DNA from: Alectoria sarmentosa
Taxonomy: Eukaryota > Ascomycota > Lecanoromycetes > Lecanorales > Parmeliaceae
DNA length: 64,000 bases
NCBI GenBank assembly: GCA_009733775.1
Contig: WOGZ01000027.1
Location: 62,001-126,000 of the forward strand
Direction of reading: 5' to 3'
This document shows, one piece after another, positions 42,721 to 55,517 of the stretch. Made by a program: the position numbers and the translations under genes. The notes beneath the pieces were generated by a model. It searched no databases, was not told the origin of the DNA, and worked only from the letters and a program-made list of their open reading frames with translations. How positions within the stretch are numbered: the stretch's first letter is position 1; the number at the start of each line of letters is the position of its first letter.

Positions 42721-45700
42721 TTTTAATTATAATGAGAGACGATTATTAACATATATTTATAATTTAAATATATTCGTTATTAATAAAAGAAGAAAATAAC
42801 ATTAATAATAACGATATATTAACAATTAATCAACATATCGATGATCTTTATTTATAAAAAAAACGCGTAAATATTTCGAAAAATTAAATCGTTTAATTTT
42901 TTGATATTTATTATCGATCTGCCTTTGCGTTTTTCATTAAAAAATGTTTTTTAAATAACGAAAATCGAATAAATGAACGAAATAACATTTTTGATAAATT
43001 TCAAATGATTTTAATAATGAAATTCGTCGAATATATAATCGACGATTTCGCGATCTTTGATTTCGAAAGAATAAATTTTGATTTTGTTATTAATTTTGAA
43101 TTATTAATCATTTTTTAAAAAGATTTTTATTTATTTCTTTTGAGGAATATTAACGAAATTAATATTTATTTAAATTTTTGAAAAATCAACGATTAACGTA
43201 TTTAAAATTTGAATTTTCAAATCGTTTTCGTAAATCATGATTTCGTTAAATAATTTAATTTCTCATTTAAAAGAAAATGTCGACGTGTCGTTCGAGATCT
43301 TTTTCGACGAATTTGAGATTTTTTTCAACGATTTTAAAAATTTTTTCGACGAATATTTTTTCGAAGTTTTTGATATTATCATAATAAAGTCAAATTTAAT
43401 TAACGTTTGAAAATAATTTTTATAATTCATTTCGAGAACGTTATTAAATTTGAACTTTCTCGATATTTGAATCGACGAATTTATTTCGTTTTTAACGAAA
43501 ACATCGATTATAATATGATTTATCAAATGCGTGAACAACGTGAGATTCGTTTGCGTGAATGATTCGAATAAGAAATCGCGATTTTCAAATAGATCGATAA
43601 ATTTAATTGAGAAAATCACGTTATTATAAAAAGATATGAGCGTTATTGATTTAATATAGATTTTTTTTTTAATGAATTCATCACGCGAGCGAGCAGATAT
43701 CTCGATTTTAATTTTATAATTTTTTATAAAAGCGTTTTTCTTGATAACGTCGATAATAATGTCTTCGAAATCGATAATATTATTATTTATTAATAATTTA
43801 ATTCGAAATTCGTCGATAATATGTATTTCTTTATAAAGGTAAACGAGAATTTTATTTTTTTAAAAATTCGTTCTCGAGAAATAAAGATTCGCAATAACGT
43901 ATTTAATCGTTTTATGTTTGATAAAGCCGACTCCGCGAATTTTTAACGATAATGTTATTTTTATTATTACGATTTCATTAAACAATTTCTTTAATTATTA
44001 TTTATTATTTAACGTAATTTTATAATTTGTATTCAAACAAATCTCATCGTTTTTCTTTTTAAACGTCAAACGAATTTTCGTTTAAACGTAATTTCAATTT
44101 CGAAATTCGAATCTCATATTAAGATTCTTGGTCGATGAATTGAATTTGATAATCTAAAAAGACGTCGAAAACGTCGATTCGAATTCGAAATTCTATAACA
44201 TCTCGTTATTGTTAATTTGTTTCGATTTCTTTGCATAATCGATATAAAGATATTTATAAAGTTTGATTTTAAATGAAAAGATCTCTTCATAATGACGATA
44301 ATAAATTTCGATTCTTATAAAATCGACGAAAGATTCTTCGATAATTAATGAATAATTAAAATGATATATATCGTTGTTTTTTTGATTTTTCTCAACGAAA
44401 TATAACGATTTTATATCGATATTTTCTTTCGAAAAAACGTTATTTTTATATAAATGATTTTTCAAATTCTTATTAATCGAAGTTTAATAAATAATCGTTT
44501 TTAAATGTTATTATTATTAAGATTTTTAAAAATCATCTCGATTTGAAAATTCTTAATTTCTTTGTTTTTTTTTTTGAAAATTCGATTTATTTTGAAATCG
44601 AAAATTCGAAAATGTGAAATTATACGTGTTTGATAAGACGATAAATTAAAACGATTAACGTGTTTTCGATAATATCGATTAAGGTTAATGAAATTGATAT
44701 TAAGAATTTGATTGTTAATCGTATTAATCATAAATCTACTATTATTGATTGAAATAAACGTTTAAATCAAATTAATGAAAAAAAGATTGATATGATTAAT
44801 GATCGAAGAATAATTATTCATTAAATTTATTTTTTTATTGTTATCGAGATTGAAATTAATTATAATTTTTTTTATTATTGTTAATAAATCGAGATTGTTA
44901 ATTTTGTTATAAAGGTTTTAAGAATGAGTTTTTTATGTCGATATTTCTTTTTTCTTTATATTTATTTATATATATTTATTAATTATGCTTGAAATCATCA
45001 AGCTCATTTAAAAAATTTTGAAATTAAATTTCTTCTTTGAGACGTCGAATGTTTCGTTTAAGTTCGATATTCAATTCGTTATAAATAATGTTAATTTAAT
45101 TATCGACGTTAATGAATTTGACGTTTTTGATTTTTCGAAAAATGCGTTAAACGTATTCTCGAGATTTTTGATGATTTTCGACATCGTGAAAAATATAATG
45201 TTCTCGAAAAAGCGAGTCGATAACGATATTGAAAAGAGATTTGAAACGTTTTATAAATATTCGTTTTCACTCGTCAAGTTTATTTTCGAGCTTGATAAAA
45301 CGCTTATCATTTTTAAAGAATTTCGTTAATCATTATTTCAAAATAAGATTTTTTAAATAAGTTTAAAAATTGATGCGAACGAGCTCGTTTTTTTTAAAAT
45401 TAATAACGTCTCGAATATGCTCGAAAAAGAGATACACGTCACGAAAATAAGTTTTTTTGAGAATATGTTTTATAAACGAGGTTTCGAAAGTTATCGATTT
45501 GTCTTTATACATCGAATTGAAGAATTCGATATCGTTAAAATTTTATTTGAGTCGTTCAGAGGAATTTTTTTCGAGGTTATCGATTTTTAAAAAATCTCGA
45601 TTCTTTAATCGATCAAAAAATTCAAATTGAAATAAATTATCATAAATATATTATAATATGACGACGAAAACGATTATCGCGATAACGATTTACAATTGAA

Positions 45701-46735
45701 AATCGTTAAAATTCATTTTGTTTATTAAATCGATTAAATGAAAATAAATTGTCTCGTCGGCGAAAATGACTTTAATGTTATGATCGATATTAAAAATATT
45801 AAAATCGTCGAGAATTGAGATCGTTGATTAAAAAGATGTTGATAACGATAAAATATGAGACGTCGTTTTTGTGAACGAAGGTTTTTAAAGTCTTCGTAAA
45901 ATTTCGATGTTTTTGTCGAAGATTTTTAGGGAGAAACGTAAAGAAGATTTGTTGATAATTTAATTTATTGATTAATTATGAGATTCGAAAAATCGTTTTT
46001 TTATTCGATCGTTTTTTGTTAAAAAGATCTCTCGATTAATTTGAAAAAATCGAAAATTATTAAATACGATTTTTTTGAGAAGTTGATGAAATCTTTCGTT
46101 AATCAAACTCGTGAAAAAATAATTGATTTTAAGAAATTTTTATAATTGAAAGAAAAAAATAATAATGTTTCGAATAATTGAATTTAAAATCGAGATTGGA
46201 AAAATTATTTTGAATATCACGATATCGATAAATGTCGAAATTCGTTAAAAACGTAATCAAATAAAGATTGCAAAGAAAATTATTAAAAAAGGTGAAAAAA
46301 TATGAAAATAAAGTAAAAAACATTTGTTTCGCGTATTCGTTTAATAAAATAATAAGATCTCGAAAAAAACTTTCGATTCGAAAATCGATAAAAACCTTAA
46401 TAAAAATAAGGATCTCGATAAGAGTTTTCGAGATCGATTTGAATTTTTTTATAATAAAAATGAATTTGATGAGAAAAGAAGTCGATGAAATAAAAAATTA
46501 ATAACGTTATTATCATTAAAAGCTTCGCTCGTTGAAAAGGATTTTAATATAATGAAAATTTGAAAAATGAAATATGTCAAATAATTTTATATTCGAAAAT
46601 TGTTAAGATAATTAAATTGAAGAATTTGTTGAATAATTTAATAATTTTAAGATTTGAGAAGCGCGAGCATAATGATGAAAAAAACTTTTAAATCTTATTA
46701 ATAATCAATTGATATCGATAAAAATGTTATTATTA

Positions 46736-46909
46736 TGTTATAACGATAACATAAATATAAAATCGTGATGTATATTAAGCTTGATTTTTTTTTTCAGAAA
46801 TCTAATTACTTATAATGTTAAGTTAAGAATCTTGTTGAAATATTTTCTCGATAGACAAACTTTCTTGACAAGGTAAGTATCTTGTTAAACTTACATATTT
46901 GTCGTAACA
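46736..46909 (-). repeat. LTR, right copy (5' LTR in element orientation)
   Basis: Begins TGTTATAACGATAACATAAA and ends GTCGTAACA, followed directly by the AATAT target duplication. Confidence 0.9.
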
Positions 46910-48421
46910 AATATCGAAAATATGAGAAAGAACACACGTAAAAGTCGTGCGTACACAATCAAATTCTCTAAATTAAAAACCCGTCTTATTGAGCTTTTTA
47001 AAACGATAAAAAATTATAACATTTGTGTGAACAAGAAATAATTCATACAACAGATCAAAAAGATTTTTAAGATTTTGTTTTCTGATCAAATGCAAAAAAG
47101 AGTCGATTAATTGATTATATATATGAAATTTGACTTTTTATGTGATTAATTTCAAACATTTCGAAAAAGAAATGAAATATCGATTCGTCGATTCACGAAG
47201 AAATTTCAAAAAGTTCGCATATTTTTTTGAGAGCCTACGTAATTTTATACGAAAATCGTTAACAAATCTGCGTAAGTTTTCAAAAATTATCGCGATCTCA
47301 TTATTTCATGATTTCAATTCAATAAACGCAATTCGCAATCTTTGCTCGATCAAATATTTTTATATAATAAAAACCACTATCGCCTCGGCGATATTAACAA
47401 TATAAATCAAATATTTATATCTTACGAGTTTTTGAATGAAATCTGCTACGATTTTAAAAGAGCAGACATTATATAAATCAAAAAAATTCGATTCGATTAA
47501 GATAAGAGATGTGCAATTTTTATGATTTATGTTAACGCGAACGAAATGTTTTATTATTGATTTTTTCTAATCTTTAAAAAAGTGAATAACTCGAAGAATT
47601 TTATGATTAAAAAAAGATGAGATAATACGATGAAAAAGTGAAGATTTAATGAAATTCGAAGGTCTATTGCAATAGCGAGGTTATAATCAAATGATTTAAA
47701 AAACAATACGTTTATGTTATATTCATCTTTTTTGATCGTAAAAAACCTCATTCTCGTTTTCTTAATTTGAATGTTTTCAAAAATCAAAAGATTTCGAAGA
47801 TCAAATAAATTTTTAAGAACTTTAACATCATATCATCATTTATTTTTTTAAATTGTATCGATTACGTTTAAGTGCTCGACGTGACCATCAATAAATCATT
47901 AAAAGTTCGTATTCAAAGACAACAAAAGCTACATTATTAAAATCATTTCGATTAATAAAAGATCGATAAATACATAGTTAACGATCGTCGAATTTTGCTT
48001 ATAAAATAAATTACTCAGATTTGAGAAAATCTATATAAAGATCTCGATGAAATGATTCGTGATATTTTTAAAAAGCTCGATTTAATTCTCGCTATTAATG
48101 ATTCGAATAATCATAAAATTAATGTCAAAGATTTATCTGAAATCGAGATAAACGATTAACATTTAAAATTATCGACTGATCAAAAAAAGAATGTTTTAAA
48201 CGTTTTGAATTTAAATATTTAAAAAAAGAAGAAGAAAAAGAATTGTGACGTCGATGAGAAAATTATATACGTTTTGAATAATAATGAAAATGTTGATATG
48301 AATAACGATAACGATAACGAGAAATATAATAAAAAATTAAATGTTCATGCTGAGAATAATGAATTGAATGCTAAAAAAGAGATGATATTTGTTATTGGGG
48401 TGTAAAACACGATAATTGTAT

Positions 48422-48531
48422 TGTATTTATTTCGTTACATCGTCATTTTATTTGAATTGCTATTTTAGGTTTATTGAAATTGTTATTTTAGGTCTTTTGG
48501 GAAGGTTCTTGATTGTAACGAAATAAATACA
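48422..48531. repeat. 110-bp inverted-repeat unit within the DNA transposon
   Basis: A perfect 18-bp inverted pair, TGTATTTATTTCGTTACA at 48422-48439 and its reverse complement at 48514-48531, surrounds a 74-bp spacer with two copies of a TNNTATTTTAGGT word. It could be a tiny MITE inserted in the larger element, or a structural part of its right arm. Confidence 0.75.
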
Positions 48532-48706
48532 TATGAATTTGTTTTACGATCTTATGAGGATTAAATATCTTACTCAACAAATTATTGGAATTGATATCTT
48601 ACAATCTAATTATGACCTATGTCTGAAAAACGTCATTTTGAACGGTATCTTATATGCATTATTATTTTATAACGCTGTAGTATCTTACTCGTCAGATAAC
48701 CCGGTA

Positions 48707-51334
48707 GGTAGAAGTAGAATGGGGCAGAAGCAGATAGATGGGGAGGAAATGGGGCATGCGTTTGACCCCGAAAACAGAACTCCTGTTTTGACGGTTAGTA
48801 TCAGTCTGCCATGGTCGTACTAGTTAAATTTCTTTGTCTTCCATTGCAACTCTTTACCTTTGGTCATTGGTCAAGGTGTCATCATCCCTGCCAATATTGA
48901 CTTTGGAGAAATCAGCTTAGACTTTCGGCACCTCGGAAGGTCCCCTTCCCACAGTCCCCCCCTAAAGTAAGTACCTTACGCTCAAAAGAAGGCCTCACGA
49001 TCTACAGGCTACAGTAGGCTATAGCTTCCACCCACCTTTGAGGCTTTGATGCCTTACCCATCCCATCAATCATGATTCCCATCAAAGTCTAATGGGGGAT
49101 TCAAGATTGAAGAGGCGTAATATCATCCGTCATCAGGCTTTTCCTTTTTCCTTTTCCTTTTTTCAGACCATGGGAATCAACAAGAATATCCGTGTCGGTG
49201 TCCGGTCGCCTCACACAGATTCTTCGCTATTTTCCAATACCCATGCATGTGCATATTATTTCATCCAATTGTCAAAATCGCATCATTATCGTTGCAACCG
49301 AAAAAACGGTCTTTTTATCGGTTATTCCTTACTGCTCACAAGTCCTTTACAGTCCCGTTAATGATACGACCATCCTTAACAAGAAAACGGCAATCTTTCG
49401 GCTGAATGAAGCATTGGCCTTGCACATAGAAATAGCATGAGAAGTGTGAGCTTCAAATCACGCAACTCTCTACCAAGTGTAGGTAATGATCACTCTGGGG
49501 CCGCCACCCAGATTTGATCGTGGATGTAATGTAGCCCCCAACAAAGTTTGGTGAGCTCGGAAGCTTAGGTACTTAGCCTGCAGATGGTGCGCGGGAGGCT
49601 GTTCTTTTTAGCGTTACAGTACCTTACTTAAGTAGGGACCTCGAGGAGACTGTGGCAAAGTGAAATAGTCAACGAATGTCACTTGAGAGGAACGTACTTC
49701 CGAGACCAAGCTACAACCCCAAATTCGAGCTCTATTCACTCTCTAGAAAGAAGGGGGCGTTCATTCGGAGCCGTGGCAAAGTCGCAGAAAACGCGTGTGT
49801 TGGGCGCAAAGCCAGTGAAGGGTCATTCACACAGTGCGTCCTTTTCGGCGGCGGATGCGTAAAATGGTTTGTTACACGACGTAAGAATGGCAAGGCCACT
49901 TGCTGTAGTCTTGTAACCGAAGGTACGAGCTTCTGGCCCTCTGTATAGATCCGGTCAACTTCTCCTAGTAGGATTCGAGCAGCTAGAGAAGGGAAGCAAC
50001 ATACGAAAGAAAATAAAAGATGAATCCGGAAATCGTAAACGGGACACCTTGACAGTGGCTCAATTAGCAGAGGATAGTACACATGACTACAAGCGTCTTT
50101 GCGCCGATACTCTCTCATATTCAATAGCGCAGATGTACAATCCGCTGGCTAGTACAGCTTCAAGCAACATCCGTCTTATAGGATCCCTGGAGCTATCACA
50201 TCCTGGCTATTGTGGTTTCGACGTGCCCCATGTGGAACAAATCCAGGATCTGCACCCCCATCTGCAGACGATAGAGAATCGAGACCTTCGATGTGTGTGA
50301 ACCATTGATCTCTCTTGAGGACGTATTCGGACGGATCATTTGTTGAAGCTTAAGCCAACAGGATCGCCTTCCGTTCAAAGTTTGAATGATTCAAGAAGCA
50401 AGAAGAACATGCTTGGAAAGATCCTGGGTGCATGCCAGAGAAGCATAGTTGCCTAGTACCGCCCTCGGGATCTCTTGACAGCATCATCGCTCATCACCAG
50501 CAGCAGTCCACGTTCACGACAGACTCTCAGAATCTCGGAAATAGGGCGGACCGGAGTAACAGTGATCTTTTGATATGCACTCCAGCGCTTAGGAGCTCAC
50601 CTTGAACTACTGCACTCGCCCTCATAATGACCTTTGAAAGGGGAAGCGGCATGTATAAGGCTAGTCGTGTAAGGTAATACATTTGTAGACTTTGGCTACT
50701 TGGGGTCCACGGGCTGTCATGGTGGATTTTGGAAGATAGAGTAGAGAGTGGTGGTGATAATCTCAGGTCCAATGGTTGCGTATGTTGTATTATTCGAGGT
50801 GTGTCCTCGGTCACGCAACCATGCAGTCATGCATGGAATCTTGGGGATGACGCTATGAGATCGAGAGATCTACCTTACACTAAAGTACTCTAGCCGTCGA
50901 TCAAAACCCCCCCTACACCACTCTACTTGACTTTGCGCCGCCGCCGCCACTACCCATAATTGAGCGTCCTTCTCGATCTTACATGTGTACCTACATATTC
51001 CAAGCTACTCTCTCAACAGAATCGCACTACATAATTCCCAATCGCCCAGTAGTACTTTATGTTTTCCATGGAACATTGGCGATTCTGATTGTCATGGAGT
51101 CATTCGCTGCAGTCTTACACACAGCGCCCCTAAAGTCAGAGACGTTTGCACTGTCGCACACGAAGTACTAAAGAGCAAGGTTCACACAGGTACGATTTAC
51201 GCATAAGTGTATAAACAGGCTACCAGTGCCAGCAATATCATCGAGAAGATTGGTTGATCATTGTCGCAGTTATTGAAACATTATGTGGGCGTAAACAAAG
51301 GATTCAATAGCAGCAGAAAAGATCAATCACGAAC
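48707..51334. other. Long gene-free stretch right of the transposon island
   Basis: About 2.6 kb of normal base composition without a supportable gene. It includes pyrimidine-rich tracts (CCTTTTTCCTTTTCC near 49140) and a C-rich promoter-like segment near 50905-50950. Short frames lack motifs. The last part is presumably the promoter of the F-box/WD40 gene. Confidence 0.45.
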
Positions 51335-53514
51335 ATGTTCTCCAGAAGGAAAGGATCTTCATCCTCAGACAAAAAAACAAAGAAAGAGAAACCTACAGCG
51401 GGCGCCCACGAGCTCTTCTTAGAGTATGAAGGATTACTCGCACCCACAACAACACGTCCCCGCCCTCCTTCAACGCCCTTGTCGAAGCCTACACCTTTAA
51501 CATACGGAGAAAAAGTCGGATATAACGTTAGATTGTCAGACGATACACCAAGGTCCTCAACGGCGTCGTATGGGAAACCGCGCAAAAGCTTTTCTGGACT
51601 CGACGATGCCAACGACGAGTTAAGATCGCAGCCCAAGAGGACTCCATCGCAGCGCACTAAGAGCTTCCTCTCTTTCGGCAAAACGGCACATGGAGAGTCA
51701 GGCCACAACATACACAACTTCTCGAGGCCAGGCCCCAATTACATCGTGGAGAAAGAAGCTCCTGCTCAATCTATCACGTCTGGCTGGCTTCGGCGCTGCT
51801 TGAGTATGAGTCTGAAGCATCGCCCTTCTACACCATCTTCCTCAATGACACCACCGCCTCCATATGACGGATCGTTGATTTTCGAGGATGACGACTTCAC
51901 TGCTCTGCCAGCAATGCCAGACTGTGTTATCGAACCAGAACCATCGAGACCTTCGTCAAACCTCGCCAGCGGGGCAGCGGCACGAGCAGCGGCAGCCGCG
52001 CAGAACGAGATTCTGGATTCTATGCGGAACGTCACACTGGCCGAACCACACCTTACAAGAGACTCAGAGAGTGGAGTGGGAATCGAGGTTCGGGATGGTG
52101 GAGAGACAATGGCGGAATTCGACTTCGATATTCCGGTCGTTCGTCAAGGTAGGCAGATACGAGGCCATCACAAATCTACTTCACTAACATTTGGGCAGAT
52201 CCTCTATCTGCTCTTCCTCTGGAACTCGTTGGACATATACTTTCCTATTTGGATGCTAGCTCATTACTAAACGCAGAGCTGGTCTCCCACGATTGGCACC
52301 AATCAGCCAGCTCTCGCCATGTTTGGAAGGATGTTTTTCATGCAGAGTTTCAGGAGGTGTCTCAAAGGGGTACGACCATTGCAGGCAGTGGCCTAGCCCC
52401 AGGTCTTGGCAAGACAGTTTCTCGCCAAGAATGGAAAAGCATGTGGCGAGCTCGAAAGGCACTACAACAACGCTGGATTGATGGACACGCCGCTGCTATA
52501 TATCTCGAAGGCCATACCGACAGTGTCTATTGCGTCCAATTCGACGAGGATAAGATCCTCACGGGTTCCAGGGACCGAACGGTCAGGATTTGGGATGCTC
52601 GTACCTATGAGTGCATCAAGGTACTAGGAGTGCCTAGCAGAGGTGCTGGATCCGAAGTGCCTCCACTTCCAGTAGATGTGGCAGATCGAGGCCAAAGACC
52701 GTTCGCGAAGTTGTTCTCGTCTCGATCCATTGTCGAACCTGAGCGCACGGCTCCTTGGCTCTTCATGTATCACAACGGGTCGATCTTGTGCTTACAATAC
52801 GACGACAAAATGATGGTCACCGGATCTTCCGATTGCACCTTGATCATTTGGGACGTCAAAGCCGGTTATCGGCCCCTCCGACGGCTCAGAGAGCATACAG
52901 CTGGCGTTCTCGATGTTTGCTTTGACGAAAAGCACATTGTATCATGCTCGAAAGATGCAACTGTTTGTTTGTGGGATCGCAACACCGGTGAACTTCTGAA
53001 GAAACTGAATGGGCATCGGGGACCAGTGAATGCGGTACAATTGAGAGGCAACCTTGTAGTATCTGCAAGCGGTGACGGCATAGCAAAGCTGTGGAACCTG
53101 ACGTCCGGTCTCTGTATTAAGGAATTTCCCAGCAAAGACAGAGGCATGGCTTGCGTAGAATTCAGTCCCGATTCTCGAACCATCTTGGCTGGTGGGAATG
53201 ATCAGGTTATTTATCAATTCGACACAAGTACGGGCGAGCTGGTCCGCGAAATGAAGGGTCACGAGGGCCTCGTTCGGTCTTTGCATCTCGACAGTGCCAG
53301 TGGAAGGGTGGTCAGTGGCAGCTACGATACCAGCGTGAAAGCTTACGACATGCGGAGTGGCGAAACAATCGTCAATTTCACCAAATGGACGTCGAGTTGG
53401 ATACTGAGCGCCAAAGCAGACTACAGGCGCATTGTCGCTACGAGTCAAGACAGCCGGGCTGTGATTATGGATTTTGGATATCAGCTTCCTGGTATCGAAT
53501 CGTTGGAAGCCTGA
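51335..53514 (+). CDS. F-box and WD40-repeat protein (SCF ubiquitin ligase substrate receptor)
   Basis: Two exons, 51335-52148 and 52199-53514, give about 709 residues. The 50-nt intron (GTAGGC…GGCAG) splits the Asp codon that opens the F-box. Residues 1-270 are Ser/Pro/Lys-rich and disordered, with an alanine run (ASGAAARAAAAA). The F-box follows at about 273-315: DPLSALPLELVGHILSYLDA, SSLLNAELVSHDWHQ, RHVWKDVF. From about residue 370 there are seven WD blades, several ending in a clear signature: SRDRTVRIWD, SSDCTLIIWD, SKDATVCLWD, SGDGIAKLWN, GNDQVIYQFD, SYDTSVKAYD and a weak last blade. Such proteins bind Skp1 through the F-box and phosphorylated substrates through the propeller. It resembles the Met30/Cdc4/Pop class in layout, but I cannot assign an orthologue. 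Confidence 0.92.
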
Positions 53515-54096
53515 TGCCTGTCAGTTCCGCGGGAACTGATGATATGACGACTGGTTTGGGATCAGGCGTATTGGCTGGTATGGTTATTGTATTCTTTCCT
53601 CTTATCTATTTATTGAGCAAGAGGCAGTCTGGGGCACCAGGGCATTTGCACATGAGCGGTATTCTGGTGGCAATCTCTTGCAATTTGCTACAATAAACTA
53701 TCAGGCAATATATCGTACATACGTTGTACAGAATCATCGATGTGATTGAATACGGTACCGTAGTATATACAGTAATGAAGTGATTCGAGCCATATTCAAA
53801 TTGCCAACCGAAGATTTGCGGAATACCCTCAACCAATCAAAGCTGCCAAGACTCCGCCAAAGTAGCGCGTTGATTGGTTCGCGTTCAGCCCGATTTCCTG
53901 GTAACTATTATTTTAGTATTTGGTGACGCTGCTGCGAGGCTACTCTCATGTAAATACACCTCGTAATTAATCGCCTTCGACACTACAACTTTACACATTT
54001 CTCCCTTTAATTGCAATCACATCCATTTTATCCGAGGCTTTCCTCCACCCTTCACTATCCACCCAGCGTGGTCCCTCCATCAACCCACCGCCCAAG
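53515..54096. other. Intergenic between F-box gene and EB1 gene
   Basis: No coding signal. The last part, about 53950-54096, is probably the promoter and pyrimidine-rich leader of the EB1 gene. Confidence 0.5.
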
Positions 54097-55189
54097 ATGG
54101 GTGAATCAAGGTGCGACCTCGGAGTACAAGTTTTTCTCCAGTTGCAAGATCTCGCTGACGGAGGGTTTGTTGCAGACAAGAACTACTAGCATGGCTAAAC
54201 AACCTCCTGCAATTAAATGTCACCAAAGTTGAGCAATGCGGAACAGGGTACGGCCCCAAAACGTGGGAAACAATTGAGCAAAGAAAGGCAGTCCCTGACT
54301 CGACTTTTACTTCACAGAGCAGCTTTGTGTCAGATCTATGATAGCATCTTTCGTACGCTTGCTCTACTTTTTCAGCAAAATTCATCTCCCGCTGACATGG
54401 CTACGACCAGAGGATTTACCCATGAGTCGAGTCAAGTTCAATGTCAACACCGAGTATGCCTATCTACAGAATTTCAAAATCCTCCAGAGTACGTAGCAAC
54501 CAAGAGTCTTGATGCCCAGTCAGCTCGGCTTACACCATTTTTTCTCTAGATGCTTTCACCAAGCACCAGATCGAGCGGCCCGTCCCCGTGGAATCACTCG
54601 TAAAATGCAAGATGCAAGACAATCTCGAGTTCCTACAATGGTCAAAGCGTTATTGGGATCAGTATTACCCAGGTGGCGATTACGACGCTCTTGCTCGACG
54701 GAAAGGTGCCGGAGGCGCTCCCGCAGCTACTGCACCAGCAGCAGTCTCTTCTCGTACTTCTGGTGCTGGGGCCGGCGCTACCAGCGCTGCTCGACGTGGT
54801 ACTACCCCAACAACATCAACAAATTCAGCAGCGCGAGGAGCAAGACCGACGACGGGAGGTGCATCCGCGGCTGCATTAGCGGAAAACACTCAGCTCAAGC
54901 AGACGGTTGAAGGATTGGAGAGGGAACGAGATTTCTATTTCAGCAAATTGAGGGATATCGAGTTACTCTTACAGCAGGCGGTTGAGCAGGATCCCGAGAT
55001 CGAGAAGGCTGAGGATGGATTGGTGAAGCACATTCAGGCGATTTTGTATTCGACGGAGGTATGTCTTGAGCTTTCATGCTCTCGTCTGCTCAATTCAGGC
55101 AGCGCTAATACTCTATTCCTCTACAGGAAGGATTCGAGATACCCGCAGAATCAGAAGGTGGAGTGGTGGATGATCAGGAGACGTTCTAG
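54097..55189 (+). CDS. EB1-family microtubule plus-end tracking protein (Mal3/Bim1)
   Basis: Six exons, 54097-54110, 54176-54247, 54318-54352, 54411-54488, 54550-55058 and 55127-55189, encode about 256 residues. The early exons are tiny, and exon 1 has only 14 nt (MGES plus two bases). Joined, the N-terminal calponin-homology domain reads MGESRQELLAWLNNLLQLN, VTKVEQCGTGAALCQIYDSI, FQDLPMSRVKFNVNTEYAYL, QNFKILQNAFTKHQIERPVP and VESLVKCKMQDNLEFLQWSK, all diagnostic for EB1. A Ser/Ala/Thr-rich linker follows, then the EB1 coiled coil and homology domain (QTVEGLERERDFYFSKLRDI, ELLLQQAVEQDPE). The tail ends DDQETF, an aromatic EEY/F-like end that binds CAP-Gly proteins such as dynactin p150. It acts at growing microtubule ends in the cytoplasm. 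Confidence 0.95.
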
Positions 55190-55517
55190 AGAAAAGATTG
55201 GAATTTCATGAGCATAAAAAGTTCGGAGCAGATATCACTCCATGGGATGATGGCCTAGGATCGATGGCTAGCCATGTTAAGGGCGTAGAGGCGAATCGAC
55301 GAGCAATAGTGGTGACTCGAAGACAGTCGAAAGACGACTTTCTCGGGCGTCGCTTTCGAAGTTCTAGGCTACCGTTGGCCCCCCTAATATGGCTGTCAAA
55401 TGATGCGCTTTTGTAAATGCCATCACCACCAGAAGCCTGGTGGTGTTCACCCACCTATCATATTGCTGTACTAGACAGACGAAGCTCTTCCAAATGAAAG
55501 TACAATAGCATCACATC
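55190..55517. other. Intergenic between EB1 and VAM7 genes
   Basis: A 328-bp spacer with the EB1 3' end and the VAM7 promoter. Nothing else is seen. Confidence 0.5.

Larger units (their letters stand above)
39178..46909 (-). mobile_element. Gypsy-type LTR retrotransposon, heavily mutated
   Basis: Two direct repeats of 174 bp, 39178-39351 and 46736-46909, start TGT and end ACA. They are flanked by the 5-bp duplication AATAT (39173-39177 and 46910-46914). On the minus strand the reverse transcriptase catalytic motif YIDD is still readable at 42606-42617 (context KIKIYIDDVII). An integrase zinc-domain-like fossil lies at 41103-41417. RT before integrase in the minus direction gives the gypsy order and sets the orientation. 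Stops occur throughout, so it is inactive. Confidence 0.88.
38287..48704. mobile_element. DNA transposon with terminal inverted repeats, carrying a nested LTR element
   Basis: The left end CCGGGTTATCTGGCGAATAA (from 38287) and the right end (to 48704) are inverted copies over about 27 bp with two mismatches. Both ends abut TA (38285-38286 and 48705-48706). Subtracting the nested retrotransposon leaves about 2.7 kb, a suitable size for a Tc1/mariner-pogo (Fot1-like) element. The assignment to that superfamily rests only on size and the TA duplication. All frames inside are broken and the interior is extremely AT-rich. Subterminal copies of TATCTTA/TAAGATA occur at both ends (38304, 38355, 38418; 48566, 48595, 48646, 48681) and could be transposase-binding sites. 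Confidence 0.75.

Noticed and set aside
38287..48704. AT-rich island as a centromere core
   Set aside because: The whole span is explained by two nested transposons with recognisable ends and target duplications, and it is short for a filamentous-fungal centromere.
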